DNA of 64,000 bases, from contig NMRA01000274.1 of assembly GCA_002633005.1 (NCBI GenBank), positions 39,817 through 103,816 on the forward strand, given 5' to 3'. Under the pieces are notes generated by a model, which saw nothing but the letters and a program-made list of their open reading frames with translations, ran no database searches and had not been told where the DNA came from. The stretch is from Phoronis australis. Taxonomy: Eukaryota; Phoronida; Phoronidae. Position 1 is the stretch's first letter. Each line of letters opens with the position of its first letter. Positions 36,101-45,932 of the stretch are shown one piece after another. A program made the position numbers and the translations under genes.

Positions 36101-39100
36101 TCAGGTATATGTTTTTGTGACAGAATGTTTATAAGCGAGTCTCGTGATCCAATGAATTGTATGGCTGTCAAACACCTGGCGCCACTCACTTGCCGTTGCG
36201 TGGAACAGGCTTCGCAATGAAAATAAGAATCAGAGGTAAGCGTACATGAGCCAGTCGTCAATCAAAAGTTACTGCAAAGGCATTACTCAACAACAAGTAT
36301 TTGCTTAATATTTTATGTAAAAAATACTAATGACTTTGACTGGGGAGGAGTCTATTGAACTGGGGGGTCCTAGGGAAAAATAGTTCATACACGTATATTC
36401 GTCCGTAGAAAAAACTTGTAGACAAAGCGCCAATTATTTGAGTAATCGGCACCTGTGGTTTGCTATACGACTAAGTTAGGGGCAAGCTCTAACCAGCAAT
36501 GCGTACTTACTGAGTACGCAAAAGTTCGGTGTCAGTTGTAATCAACCGAGACTCAATGCTTGACAGCTGCAGGTCACATTTGTGAACTGAAATTTGGAAA
36601 TGCGAGCCGAGACTTTGGTTATCTCGTATCAAATCGCAACATGCTACCTGGAATTTCTCCCAAGTAAGCGAGGTTAGTTTTGGGTGGCACGTAGATACCT
36701 AGCAAACATATCGTGTGACTACAGTCGTAATTTGGTTGTTTCCGGATCAAGCTGAACACTAACACAAACAGCCCTCTTCATTGAGTTGTAAACTTGTCGC
36801 GTGAACACGGGACAATTCAGAACCGATCTCCTGATTAGCCCATTACAATATCCATGATAATATTGCAGTGCGGCACTGGTCAGTCTTCAACATGCATCTC
36901 ATTTTTTATGGAAGACAGCAAACAAATTCCAAAGCCCATCTTTCTGGGACTGAGCACGCGCGTATGCATGAGTCACCTGTCACCCACATATGTTGCTGCC
37001 AATGTAACATGCACTCCAGTGATTCAAGTTTGGGAACTCTTGCCCACACCATTCCAAAGCAAACAAATTCCAAAGCCCATCTTTCTTGGGCTGAGCACGC
37101 GCGTATGCATGAGTCACTTGTCACCCACATATGTTGCTGCCAATGTAACATGCACTCCAGTGATTCAAGTTTGGGAACTCTTGCCCACACCACTCCAAAG
37201 CAAACNNNNNNNNNNNNNNNNNNNNNNNNNNNNNNNNNNNNNNNNNNNNNNNNNNNNNNNNNNNNNNNNNNNNNNNNNNNNNNNNNNNNNNNNNNNNNNN
37301 NNNNNNNNNNNNNNNNNNNNNNNNNNNNNNNNNNNNNNNNNNNNNNNNNNNNNNNNNNNNNNNNNNNNNNNNNNNNNNNNNNNNNNNNNNNNNNNNNNNN
37401 NNNNNNNNNNNNNNNNNNNNNNNNNNNNNNNNNNNNNNNNNNNNNNNNNNNNNNNNNNNNNNNNNNNNNNNNNNNNNNNNNNNNNNNNNNNNNNNNNNNN
37501 NNNNNNNNNNNNNNNNNNNNNNNNNNNNNNNNNNNNNNNNNNNNNNNNNNNNNNNNNNNNNNNNNNNNNNNNNNNNNNNNNNNNNNNNNNNNNNNNNNNN
37601 NNNNNNNNNNNNNNNNNNNNNNNNNNNNNNNNNNNNNNNNNNNNNNNNNNNNNNNNNNNNNNNNNNNNNNNNNNNNNNNNNNNNNNNNNNNNNNNNNNNN
37701 NNNNNNNNNNNNNNNNNNNNNNNNNNNNNNNNNNNNNNNNNNNNNNNNNNNNNNNNNNNNNNNNNNNNNNNNNNNNNNNNNNNNNNNNNNNNNNNNNNNN
37801 NNNNNNNNNNNNNNNNNNNNNNNNNNNNNNNNNNNNNNNNNNNNNNNNNNNNNNNNNNNNNNNNNNNNNNNNNNNNNNNNNNNNNNNNNNNNNNNNNNNN
37901 NNNNNNNNNNNNNNNNNNNNNNNNNNNNNNNNNNNNNNNNNNNNNNNNNNNNNNNNNNNNNNNNNNNNNNNNNNNNNNNNNNNNNNNNNNNNNNNNNNNN
38001 NNNNNNNNNNNNNNNNNNNNNNNNNNNNNNNNNNNNNNNNNNNNNNNNNNNNNNNNNNNNNNNNNNNNNNNNNNNNNNNNNNNNNNNNNNNNNNNNNNNN
38101 NNNNNNNNNNNNNNNNNNNNNNNNNNNNNNNNNNNNNNGGTCTGACCTGAAGTTGTCGCCGATATGATTTGGCCACCAAAAGTCTCTATTTGCTTCAAAA
38201 CTTCCTTTTTTGCGGCATGGTTTGTGTGTCCCATATCCATGGGATGCTTTCAACTTCGTTTCAGTCTCTTTTGAAATCATACTCCAACAGTATTTCAAAA
38301 AACATCCGATAAAGTACCGATTGAGAACGAAAAACAGCTGCAAAATGGCGCTTGTTACTATGCTGTTTCTATGATCGGAAATAGCCGAAGTCACCCACGT
38401 GACTGGCTCGTCCAATGAAAATGCTAGAAAGTGACGTCATTGCCTATGAATATCCGTTAGCCAATCAAAATGATGAAAACAGCATATTTTTAGCAGCAGT
38501 TCCTGGAAAGTACACGAGTATTATGAATGAACCTAAGGGGAATTCTGAAAATAGAGGTCATGACCTTTCTAACAGTGTACAACATGGCGGTGTCGGAGAT
38601 CTGGAACTGCCGTGGACAAGCTGTTGTTTTGGACAAAATTAGGAGACTAAATGCGTTCAAACCAAAATTTTTTGGAAGGGTACGTTTAAAAAACCGAAGA
38701 ATTCAATAAAAAGGGTTAGTTTTATCACTTCTTGGACCACAGAATATTGATTTAGGATGATTATAAGGATCGAAAATGAGAAAATCTCAAATTGTCAAAA
38801 TAACATCAAAAATGGTAAAATCGTTTGTAGCGTCCCACCTTAACTAATAGTTGTTTTTCTGAATTAACAGTAAGGAAATCAGTTTGAATTTTTACTCAAG
38901 GAGAACCCTATGCTACATCTACTTTGATTACTGCGATTGGCAGCCGTGGCAACACATAAAACACAATGAAAAAAAATCACGGAACACTGATTTGAAACAA
39001 AATCAGGCTCTTGCGTATTTCCATCGAGAATCAACAAATTTTCGGGACCTGCACTGATAAAGTTTTGTAACACTTTTCAAATAGGAATATTATTGAAAGC

Positions 39101-40879
39101 AAAAAGGAGAACTCAGCAAGCAACCAACAAGAATACAGTTGGAAACGAGCAGTATTTTGACCACACGCTAAGCCCACAATGCAACACTGGTGGTTAAGAA
39201 TAAGACTTACCTCTTTTTCCTCGTTATATGAATATTCCTCAGAACAGTTAGAGAAACGAAGCAACCAGCTGATTTTCACTTTTACTGGCTTGTCACCACT
39301 GGCAGAGCAGTTTACTGCGGATAGAAAGTAACGTGTCTATCAACACACACACACAAGAACAGCAATTGTTATACATAATTTTTTGTTATCTGAAGTGTTC
39401 CATAGACCTAAAGTAGCGAACTTAACCATAATCCTTCTGGCTGTCCTATTCCCTGAGTTCATCCATTAACTGATTATCTGCAGTACTGGACACGGAATAA
39501 AACACTCCAGTTTGCGACACAATATGGCAGACACGTGGAATTTCATTTCGTCAAAATTGCTCAACAAAAATGATTTTCCAGGAAAATTTACTTTGCTTTT
39601 ACTAGTTTAAGCGTGGTTTGTATGGTGCAACGATTACCAAACAAAATTAGATAAAATTTGAATATTTGCAACAATGTGGGAGGAAGATCCCTGAAAAATA
39701 GGAACATGACGATTTTTGCAAAGATTATCGTCACAAACTGAAGAATTGTTATCATAAATCTCCAACAAATAAATGGTTTTCCTCTCTCTTAGACCTTTCT
39801 TTAATCTAAAGGCATTGTTTTGGCACAACCTTGAATATAATGACGGCCATTTTGTTTCAGGCGTTGACGCTTAGGTCTATCAAAAGAGTAATGTTAGCAC
39901 TTACAGCCATGGACGCAAAAAAAAACTGCCATTAAGAGGCGCCACGGTCATCGAAATCACCCAAAATCACCGTCAGCTATCCTCTTCACAGCAGGAACAT
40001 ATATGCCAATTTTCACAGTCATCTTTGGTGATAGAGGGGCACACACCAAAAAGCAGACTCGAAAACATTAAGAATGGTCATTAGGTGTCACAAAATAAAC
40101 TAAATCCACACGAAAACGAGAACATAGTGTTATTTCACTAATACCTACCAATTTGCTAAATTTTATGAAAATCCATTACGGACCTCCAAAGATACAGAGG
40201 TAAGTGTAAAAAATAAAACTGCCACTAGGGGGCACACTGGTAGAACGCTTATGACGTCCCATCCATGTAAGGAACATACCTGCAAAATTTCATGAACATA
40301 CATCTAAGGGTTTTGGAGATCGAACAGCAGATGCTGGACGGACAGACGAAGAGGGATGACGGCATAACGCATCCACACATAAAAATGTGGGTGCAAAAAA
40401 AATGAACATAAAACCGTCTTATTTACAAGCATTAAAACACATAAACAAAATGATCAGTTTGGAGCTTTATCAATGTGGCTTACGGTAAAAATTCTGCGGT
40501 TTGAGACAGTTTCTAAAATGTGGGTCAGTTTCTAAAATTTGGGACACTGAAATTCAAGCCAAAATTGAATTGTTTGATTCTGAAGATTGGGACACAGGTA
40601 ACTTTGGCATAGATTACATTTCTCAAATATAATACACTGCATTTTGCATCAACAAAGTCTATGATAAATCGGTAAAAATAGCTGCGAATGCAAAATTCGC
40701 CTTCCGTGTGATTCTTGACTTAAGGACAGCCAATGTTGTCTTTTCCTGCAATAAATTTTTCAATGACCTCAAACAGCTGAATTTTAACCGTAGTTTCCCA
40801 GTTACTCACGTGTGGTGCTTATTGTGGTAGCATTGTAAGAAACCTTTGAAAATCCATATATAAAACTGCCTTCTTTAAG
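17998..40879 (-). CDS. TMEM87: TMEM87-family Golgi seven-transmembrane protein (first exon unresolved)
   Basis: Exons in coding order: 40879-40810, 39314-39211, 35076-34954, 34303-34247, 33402-33226, 31844-31761, 30797-30689, 30266-30193, 28219-28099, 27601-27439, 27062-26969, 25370-25184, 23988-23927, 21115-21009, 19729-19662, 18770-18712 and 18123-17998. Phases match throughout, giving 594 residues. The pair 25370/23988 is repeated as 23013/21602. The N-terminal half is the lumenal GOLD-like region ([32 protein letters not shown]). Seven TM helices follow, with family motifs [59 protein letters not shown] and [17 protein letters not shown]. The tail is acidic and ends [17 protein letters not shown]. 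Vertebrate TMEM87A/B are Golgi proteins linked to trafficking and ion conductance. The donor of exon 34303-34247 (gtggtt) is weak. Confidence 0.92.
19662..19729 (-). CDS. TMEM87: TMEM87 exon: YAFSPL and acidic tail
   Basis: The split Arg codon AG|G is followed by [19 protein letters not shown] and ends in phase 1 at gtaaga, joining EGMKMRGTK in exon 18770-18712. Confidence 0.9.
20470..20872. mobile_element. Fold-back MITE with about 90-bp arms
   Basis: The arm starting gggcccggtctctaatcttt is mirrored by the right end (aaagattggagaccgggccc reads back into it). Homology continues through 'cgaactcgaaa', 'ggca.tttctgct' and 'gcgaactcaagataa'. The centre is itself a cgaaatttcg palindrome. It lies in a TMEM87 intron. 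Confidence 0.75.
21009..21115 (-). CDS. TMEM87: TMEM87 exon: TM7
   Basis: [20 protein letters not shown] and the following [13 protein letters not shown] form the last membrane helix with its conserved WRPS(A/Q)NNQR exit. Donor gtgagt. Confidence 0.92.
21541..21602 (-). CDS. TMEM87: TMEM87 exon B duplicate (copy 1)
   Basis: Same sequence and splice signals as 23927-23988. It joins exon 21115-21009 in phase 0. Confidence 0.85.
22515..22735. repeat. 20-bp minisatellite (copy 1)
   Basis: Degenerate 20-bp units of the form gtgactgagaggtaataggg, about ten copies, inside a TMEM87 intron. The matching array is at 24870-25092. Confidence 0.85.
22827..23013 (-). CDS. TMEM87: TMEM87 exon A duplicate (copy 1)
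   Basis: Same product and splice sites as 25184-25370. If both cassettes were spliced in, 83 residues spanning TM5-TM6 would be repeated, which would break the 7TM topology. The copies are therefore alternative, or an assembly artefact. Confidence 0.85.
23028..23225. repeat. 45-bp tandem repeat next to exon A (copy 1)
   Basis: About four 45-bp units starting ggacagtg(c/t)agt and containing 'acaa(c/t)aggtg' lie just outside the acceptor of exon A. They leave a minus-strand ORF open by repetition only. Confidence 0.8.
23717..23717. other. Single-base assembly ambiguity (N)
   Basis: One N lies at the junction between the two duplicated blocks and marks a probable assembly join. Confidence 0.95.
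23927..23988 (-). CDS. TMEM87: TMEM87 exon B: rest of TM6 (copy 2)
   Basis: A split Ala codon, then [20 protein letters not shown], and donor gtgagt in phase 0. A and B together form a phase-0/phase-0 cassette. Confidence 0.9.
24870..25092. repeat. 20-bp minisatellite (copy 2)
   Basis: Counterpart of the 22515-22735 array in the second duplicated block. Confidence 0.85.
25184..25370 (-). CDS. TMEM87: TMEM87 exon A: TM5 to start of TM6 (copy 2)
   Basis: Acceptor cttccag, donor gtaaga. It starts [16 protein letters not shown] and carries [19 protein letters not shown], ending FAVL plus one base. Coding sequence matches the copy at 22827-23013. Confidence 0.92.
25385..25582. repeat. 45-bp tandem repeat next to exon A (copy 2)
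   Basis: Counterpart of 23028-23225. Confidence 0.8.
26969..27062 (-). CDS. TMEM87: TMEM87 exon: TM4
   Basis: The completed Lys codon is followed by [20 protein letters not shown] and [10 protein letters not shown]; donor gtgagt. PRLG..(L/M)H(K/R)V is conserved in TMEM87A/B. Confidence 0.92.
27439..27601 (-). CDS. TMEM87: TMEM87 exon: TM3
   Basis: [32 protein letters not shown] and [17 protein letters not shown]. Acceptor attccag, donor gtgagt. Confidence 0.93.
28099..28219 (-). CDS. TMEM87: TMEM87 exon: TM1-TM2
   Basis: [20 protein letters not shown] is the first helix, then [20 protein letters not shown]. Acceptor ttccccag, donor gtaagt. Confidence 0.93.
28220..30192 (-). other. TMEM87 intron, no further features seen
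   Basis: About 2 kb of AT-rich intron between the lumenal-domain end and TM1. I see no ORF, RNA gene or clear repeat. Confidence 0.5.
31761..31844 (-). CDS. TMEM87: TMEM87 exon: Thr/Pro-rich lumenal linker
   Basis: 28 residues, phase 0 both sides: [15 protein letters not shown], then [10 protein letters not shown]. With exon 33226-33402 it makes a low-complexity, highly basic insert in the lumenal region, longer than I expect in vertebrate TMEM87. Confidence 0.8.
32200..32345 (+). mobile_element. Retroelement fragment with hammerhead-like core
   Basis: CTGACGA (32286-32292) is followed by an AGGG...GCCC stem and GAAG, the degenerate form of a ctgatga-stem-gaaa motif common at Penelope-like element ends. 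It lies in a TMEM87 intron. Confidence 0.3.
33226..33402 (-). CDS. TMEM87: TMEM87 exon: Lys-rich lumenal insert
   Basis: 59 residues, phase 0 both sides, donor gtacgt. Contains [20 protein letters not shown] and [12 protein letters not shown] dibasic/tetrabasic KRRKRK next to a lumenal domain could be a proprotein-convertase site. Confidence 0.75.
34395..34590. repeat. Dispersed repeat, copy 2
   Basis: Partner of 1621-1815 in the same orientation. A short downstream segment (ttcacattgcc.gtgact.gagtt) is also shared with 30500-30540. Confidence 0.5.
34954..35076 (-). CDS. TMEM87: TMEM87 exon: lumenal domain
   Basis: 41 residues, phase 0: [12 protein letters not shown], then [18 protein letters not shown], with one NAS sequon. 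Acceptor atattgcag, donor gtaaga. Confidence 0.85.
35478..36480. repeat. Related direct-repeat blocks
   Basis: 35478-35640 and 36355-36475 share 'gggaaaa.tagttc.tacac.tatt', 'taatcgg.a.c.gtg.tttgctata', suggesting terminal repeats of one decayed element or two insertions. No intact ORF lies between. Confidence 0.35.
36919..37205. repeat. 141-bp satellite repeat running into an assembly gap
   Basis: Two full copies start at 36919 and 37060, and a third begins at 37201 where the Ns start. They are about 97% identical. The period of 141 is a multiple of three and several frames stay open through the repeats. Confidence 0.9.
37206..38138. other. Assembly gap (933 Ns)
   Basis: A run of N following the 141-bp repeat, very likely a collapsed tandem array. 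It lies in a TMEM87 intron whose flanking exons join in phase, so no exon needs to be hidden here. Confidence 0.95.
39211..39314 (-). CDS. TMEM87: TMEM87 exon: lumenal domain
   Basis: The split Leu codon C|TA, then [20 protein letters not shown] and [14 protein letters not shown]. The 'I(S/T)W.L+...C..E' pattern is shared with vertebrate TMEM87. Donor gtaagt. Confidence 0.88.
40190..40395. mobile_element. Decayed interspersed repeat
   Basis: Contains 'actgccactagggggcac', 'gcaaaatttcatgaacatac', 'ggttttggagatc' and 'ggacggacagacg', the pattern of a non-LTR retroelement 3' end. A related 'aactgccattaagaggcgcc' occurs near 39926. Confidence 0.4.
40810..40879 (-). CDS. TMEM87: TMEM87 most 5' exon identified
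   Basis: [20 protein letters not shown] plus STT, phase 0 start, donor gtgagt. Corresponds to the 'sGK..FsfgK.lf.NtTI' start of the mature lumenal domain. The signal-peptide exon must lie upstream. Confidence 0.8.
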
Positions 40880-43165
40880 CTGAAACAGATAAATCAGATA
40901 TTACTTTATATACAAATTAGAAATTGCAGATGAAAAAGCATCTGCAAACCATTCATGTGTCACTTCTCTATTTTGTGAAGTTGTTAACAAGACGTCTCAA
41001 GAGGACACAACACTAAGCTGTAAGATTTCAACCCTAGCAACCAATCACCACAATATATAAAATACAACTGCAGGCAGTCTGCTACACATAGCATCAGCTG
41101 TGCGAAGGCTCCTCAAGTGGGCCCATTGCAATCATCACCTGGAACCTTTTTTACGCTTTACTAATATATTAGTTAAAACTAGAGGAGGCAGAGACCTGCT
41201 TCAAGTGTCTAACAGTAAGGTAATCAAACACATAAGATTAAGTAAAAGAACAAGACACCTATCCCACTAGGCTACACTGGTTGAGCACAGGGGTCAAGCA
41301 GTCTGTGATTTAACAAACCACACACTAATGAGATGGGTAGTTATTATAATTGATTGTCAAAATCATGGGCCAGGAACACTATTTTTGACAAACAGTAGCA
41401 CTGTCATAAAAAAGCGACACTATACGAGTGTAAAAATACAAGACTTCAGTACAATATTGTATTTTGTGATTAATCCATACAGCCTTTGGACAATTCCCTT
41501 CAGCGGATTGGTAAAGGGGGCTAGATTCATAAAGTATAAATCCAGAGCCAGCATTTCATTGTAACCGTGGCTAATTAACTCTCAACATCAATAAACCTAG
41601 TCGCCACTCTAAAAGTTCAGCTATTCACTCATTATCTGTAATGCTCCCAGTAAAGTAGAAAGATCACCCAAGTGCGGTGGACGTCATAAGCAATGCATCG
41701 GCAACAAATGATCAGGGAATGCTACACTTTTTACATCATTTTGGCGTCAATACTGTGATCAGTAATTATTCCAAATTTCACCAAACCTTCCCTGCAAGTG
41801 GAAGCTTAAACAATTGATCAAAAAACAATGGAAGCTTACCACTGTAGATCAAGTTTATCTGTTCAACTTCTTGCTCAGCGACACCAGGCTTATGCCCCAC
41901 CTATTAAGCATTTGCGGGTAATGCTAGACCAAACAAACACAGAGATAATTCTGACATCACAGACACCCGTACTTGCTTCAGTTCATAGCCATCAATTTCG
42001 TTGTCATTGTTTTCATCAGATAAGTCACACAGTTCACAATAAAAGTGCTCGAATATCTAGGAAAACTTGAACATGTCCTCCATTCTTGTCTAACATCAAT
42101 AAAACACTGCTTATGTCCTCATGGGCTAGATTAGGAGAATTGAGACACTGATCACAATACAGGTGATTCAGTGGTTGAAAACACGATAAGCATTATACAG
42201 TTCATAAGTTAAAGTTGGGGTGAATAAAATAAGTATTTGCCAATACTGACATGGTAAGATGTTTATTTTTCATAACACAAAAACCCCGGGATTTCTACTT
42301 CATAAGGCAGAAATTTTCTTGATTGTCTATTTTCAAGAGCTGCTAAGAGGTCGTTAAAGTATAGGAGATGAGTAATAAAACTTGTCTCAGAACACACTGA
42401 TGTATCTGCGAATGGCATATACAGGAACAACAGCCAAGCCCTCTATACTATTGACAGCAACATGGGTGCAAGTGACGGTCACGTTTCATGTCAACTTCGA
42501 ATGCGTAGAATTAGCTGTGTAAGACTGAACAACAAAATAGCTAAGAATATGAGTAAACAAACTAGTGAAATCCAGTCCACTGATATTCGATTTACAGTCG
42601 TCTCGCAATGACATTTATCTTAAAATTTAGACCACTAATTCTTCAATCAGGTCCACAGCATTCAAACGGTACCAACCATTCAAAGCAACACACTCTGCTT
42701 TGGTAAAAAGGAAAAGTCTGTTGTCGATTTCAAAACAGTCGACTCATGATACGTGTACAAGACAATTTGCTTCGTTTTCTACTATGATACAGGTATCGGG
42801 ACAACTTTAACAATGCAAAAATTTGCTCAGAAATGCAGTTCACAGACCAGCAATAACTTTGCAAGAACGAACAGTTGATTAGAATATTAAAATATTACGC
42901 GGAAAAGTTCCTACATGGCATAAATTAATAAATGAGTATCAAACTCAGTGTAAGCAGCCCCAGGCATTATCTACAACTTAATTCAAGACCTCTGGTATTT
43001 CATGGCCTCATTTAAAAACTATTTGTAAATTTGTGATTCATAAACTTAATAACAAAATTAGTTATGAATTTGAATGTATATGGACATAGAAAAACGAATG
43101 ATGAGTTTCGTTTTCAATGCTTTTACCTTCGCAATACAAATATTAAGTTGAACATCAATACTCAC

Positions 43166-43240
43166 AATTACCGATTTGATGTGTATTTTTAACCGTCCCA
43201 ATAATTTTAATGAATAAGAACTCGCCTGCTCGTCAGCCAT
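43166..43240 (-). CDS. Candidate TMEM87 first exon (doubtful)
   Basis: ATGGCTGACGAG in a CpG-containing context, 25 codons, ending in phase 0 at a consensus donor gtgagt. The phase fits exon 40879-40810. However, MADEQASSYSLKLLGRLKIH is not a signal peptide, which TMEM87 needs. A similar phase-0 donor (ATT|gtgagt) also occurs near 44.0 kb. Confidence 0.25.
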
Positions 43241-43252
43241 ATTGGATCCCTA

Positions 43253-43450
43253 TTCTAGGCTCGCGCTAGACTTTTAAGGGTTTTAGCCAAAATGGCTAAA
43301 GCATCTGAAAACTTTAGCCATTTTCAAAAATTATTAGTCAAATACTTCCGCTTTTCCTAACCCCCGCAATTGATAAAAGTACTATTATACGGACCGAATT
43401 CTAGGCTCGTGCTAGACTTTTAAAGGTATTAGCCAAAATAGCTAAAGCAT
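43253..43450. repeat. Pair of about 54-bp direct repeats
   Basis: 'attctaggctcg.gctagact' through 'agccaaaat.gctaaagcat' occurs at 43253 and again at about 43390. Confidence 0.8.
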
Positions 43451-43477
43451 CAGGTCAAACACTTTCTCCCTATTCCC

Positions 43478-43735
43478 GCGTTACGGCGGGGGTATGCCGG
43501 CCATATGGGCATGATGCTGACCTAAAAAATTGGGTAGGGGTTGCCCTCTATCTTCGGGTTACGGCGTGGGCACGCGAGCCACATGGATATTTCATTGATG
43601 TTGACCCAAAAAATTGAGCAGTGGTTGCCCCTACCACAGGTTATGCATTTCATAGATTTTGTCCTAAAAAATGAGTGGAGACTCCCCAGGTTACGGCGGG
43701 GATACGCCAGCCTCGGGGGCATTTTAATGAACAAG
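43478..43735. repeat. Degenerate tandem repeat, about 80-bp unit
   Basis: Four diverged units open with gttacggcg.gg.a.gc and contain 'cctaaaaaatt' and 'ggttgcccc'. The ORFs on both strands here come from this repetition. Confidence 0.6.
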
Positions 43736-44248
43736 ACATTTAGGTCCAAAATCATTAACATAACTTAGCAAAATAAAGCTAAATCGTGTCGAGTAGTGCA
43801 TATAAAATTCATTAAGTAACAAATTGACATTTGCTTTAACGTCGTTTTCTTTCGGCCTCCGCAGAAATAGCCCTGACATTGTCACTAGCAGACGACAAGC
43901 GGCAGCCCCCACACAGTTGAAAATTTTGTTGCAGTAAAGAATGATTTCAGGGGGAGTGACGGACATGAAACGGAATATTTTGTTGCTGTTTTTAGTACTC
44001 ACAATCGAAGTAGGAATGTCGTTTGCGGCGCGACTTGATTTGAGCTGGCAGTGAGTCAACATGTGAATAGGTTTATTGTCAAGTTCCAAAGCATTCGCCA
44101 AGCTGGCGAATGGACTTAGTTCTACCATTGCCAGTGCCGCTCAGAATTCGCCAATGGTGACCTGGCGAGCGGCTAGCGCTAGCCTAGCTATTGGATACCT
44201 TCAATATATCATGGTACATAACGTCAAGTGGCTGATGAGAAAGACAGA

Positions 44249-44366
44249 GACCACCATCTCCAACGGCCTTATAGACGGTGAATCTCCTATACATGTACCA
44301 TAAGCTGGAGGCTTTAGGGTGAATTATGCCTCACACTGATTAAAACATCAAAGTCACATTGTTATA
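44249..44366 (+). repeat. Repeat family R1, copy a
   Basis: 'ccaccatctcc', 'gtgaattat.cctcacac', 'aaaacatcaaa'. It recurs inverted at 45068-45174 and direct at 46066-46176, around the ERLEC1 start. Confidence 0.6.
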
Positions 44367-44374
44367 AGTAGTGT

Positions 44375-44480
44375 AGTAATAGCCAAGATTACCCGACCCG
44401 GGAATCGAACCAGTGACCCCCATAAAACCGCCGAGCATGCTAACCATTCAGCTAATAGGCAATTGCCTGTAAGCGAGTAG
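44375..44480 (-). mobile_element. tRNA-derived SINE, copy 1
   Basis: On the minus strand a box A (tagctgaatgg, 44444-44454) and a B-box ggttcgattcc (44401-44411) are correctly spaced. The T and acceptor arms do not pair, so it is not a working tRNA gene. Confidence 0.6.
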
Positions 44481-44739
44481 CTAACAGAGGCTTGTAAGAT
44501 TCAGCAGAAGCACATCTACAACATTCCCCCCTTTCCTACGCAACAGGTACGCTACCAGGTGAACAACGGGATGTCTCGCATACAGGTCATCAACGTCCCT
44601 AGCTACCTTTACCACCACAACACAGGTGAATACAAGGTAGTCTCTCATACAGGTCCTCGACTCCAGGAATCTTCTATGCGTGCCTCCCCGACGTCCGTGC
44701 TTCATCGGTAGATCATACATTTGCCGACTACGCCATTTG

Positions 44740-44880
44740 TAGTAATAGCCGAGATTACCTGACCCGGGAATCGAACCAGCAACCCCCATAAAACCGGCAA
44801 GCCTGCAATTCCCGGTTAGCAAGAAGCTAAAAGAGGCTCATATGATTCACCGGAAGCACATCTACAAGTACAACAGTAGC
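44740..44880 (-). mobile_element. tRNA-derived SINE, copy 2
   Basis: Same B-box (44767-44777) and the same flanking 'gtagtaatagcc.agatta' and 'cggaagcacatctacaa' as copy 1, 366 bp away. Box A is eroded. Confidence 0.6.
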
Positions 44881-45067
44881 TTTTGTGCATACCTTTGCGC
44901 GCAGTGTTACAAAATGTCCAGTTGCTCATTTGGGCAAGTAAACGAAGGACTACTCAAAAAAGTTTGATTATGGGAGAATTTTTTTGAGGTGGAAGGAATA
45001 AAAAACATCAATGACGATCGATGCCGATGGCCTCCTATGGTCAAAGAATAGGTACTTATAAGAACGT

Positions 45068-45174
45068 GACTTTGATGTATTAATCAGTGAAAGGCATAAT
45101 TCACTGAAAAACCTCAAGCGTATGAAGCGCTTATAGGAGCTTCACCATCTCTAAGGCCAGCAGAGACGGTGGTC
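45068..45174 (-). repeat. Repeat family R1, copy b (inverted)
   Basis: Reverse complement of the 44249 and 46066 copies: 'tttgatgt.ttaatcagtg', 'ggcataattcac', 'ataggagct.caccatctct'. Confidence 0.55.
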
Positions 45175-45794
45175 ACTGTCTACTGATGAGAGTGCCAGTG
45201 ATCCTACGGCTGCAGTGCAGACTGCAGTGCAGTTTCAACTCCCGCCTGTTTCGGCTTCATCCTTCAACTCTCACCCTCTATGACCGCTTCTAATTGACCA
45301 CACTATTCAATAAAACTACCTTCATTAGCTCCAAATCCGTCCACTTGCCCTGTTCGGGCACAGCATAACACAAGTGAACAAAAAGAACAAAAACAAGGCC
45401 CTTGAATCTCATTTTTAACTATTTCCTGCTGATTTGGCCGACTGACAGGAACGCATCATGTGGGTCATTAACAGGACGAGATGTATGACATATCTTAAAT
45501 TTATTGGCACAAAAATGTAAATTTTTACTTTAAAACACAGAATAAAATATTATAAACTGATTGAAATGTTATATATTAGTTAAAATATTAATTTAGATAA
45601 ATTTCTGTGCTCGTCATTGATGATGTGGCTTGACCTGAAGGGGCGCTCGCGTACGTGTCTTGATATGTTTTGTCGGCGGTGAGGCAAGAGAGATGTTGTG
45701 GATGGCTTCAGAGCACTTCAATGTGATTAGTTTAAGACTTTCTAATACTTGCAACTTATTTGCAGTTTCTTTTGTGTAGTAATCCTCAAACACC

Positions 45795-45932
45795 ATGCTA
45801 ACTATGCTCAGGACAACGGCAATACGATGGGCGACTTTCTTAGTTGTCCTGCCAATATTTGATGCTGAATTCAACCCGTTCTCGGATAGTATTCCGTTTG
45901 ACATCAACTGGCCAGGACCCCTGATTGACCAG
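45795..45932 (+). CDS. ERLEC1: ERLEC1 exon 1: signal peptide
   Basis: MLTMLRTTAIRWATFLVVLP then IFDAEFNPFSDSIPFDINWP. The in-frame stop at 45780-45782 makes 45795 the first possible start; a second ATG follows at codon 4. Donor gtaaat. Confidence 0.9.

Noticed and set aside
36854-38415. Very long ORFs (350-444 codons) on both strands
   Set aside because: They exist only because 933 Ns carry no stops; the flanks are a 141-bp repeat.
43724-44128. 134-codon minus-strand ORF
   Set aside because: No recognisable domain; overlaps tandem repeats. Considered as a TMEM87 first exon because of a phase-0 donor, but it has no signal peptide.
44401-44460. tRNA gene on the minus strand
   Set aside because: A and B boxes are present, but the T and acceptor arms do not pair, and a second copy sits 366 bp away. 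This fits a SINE.
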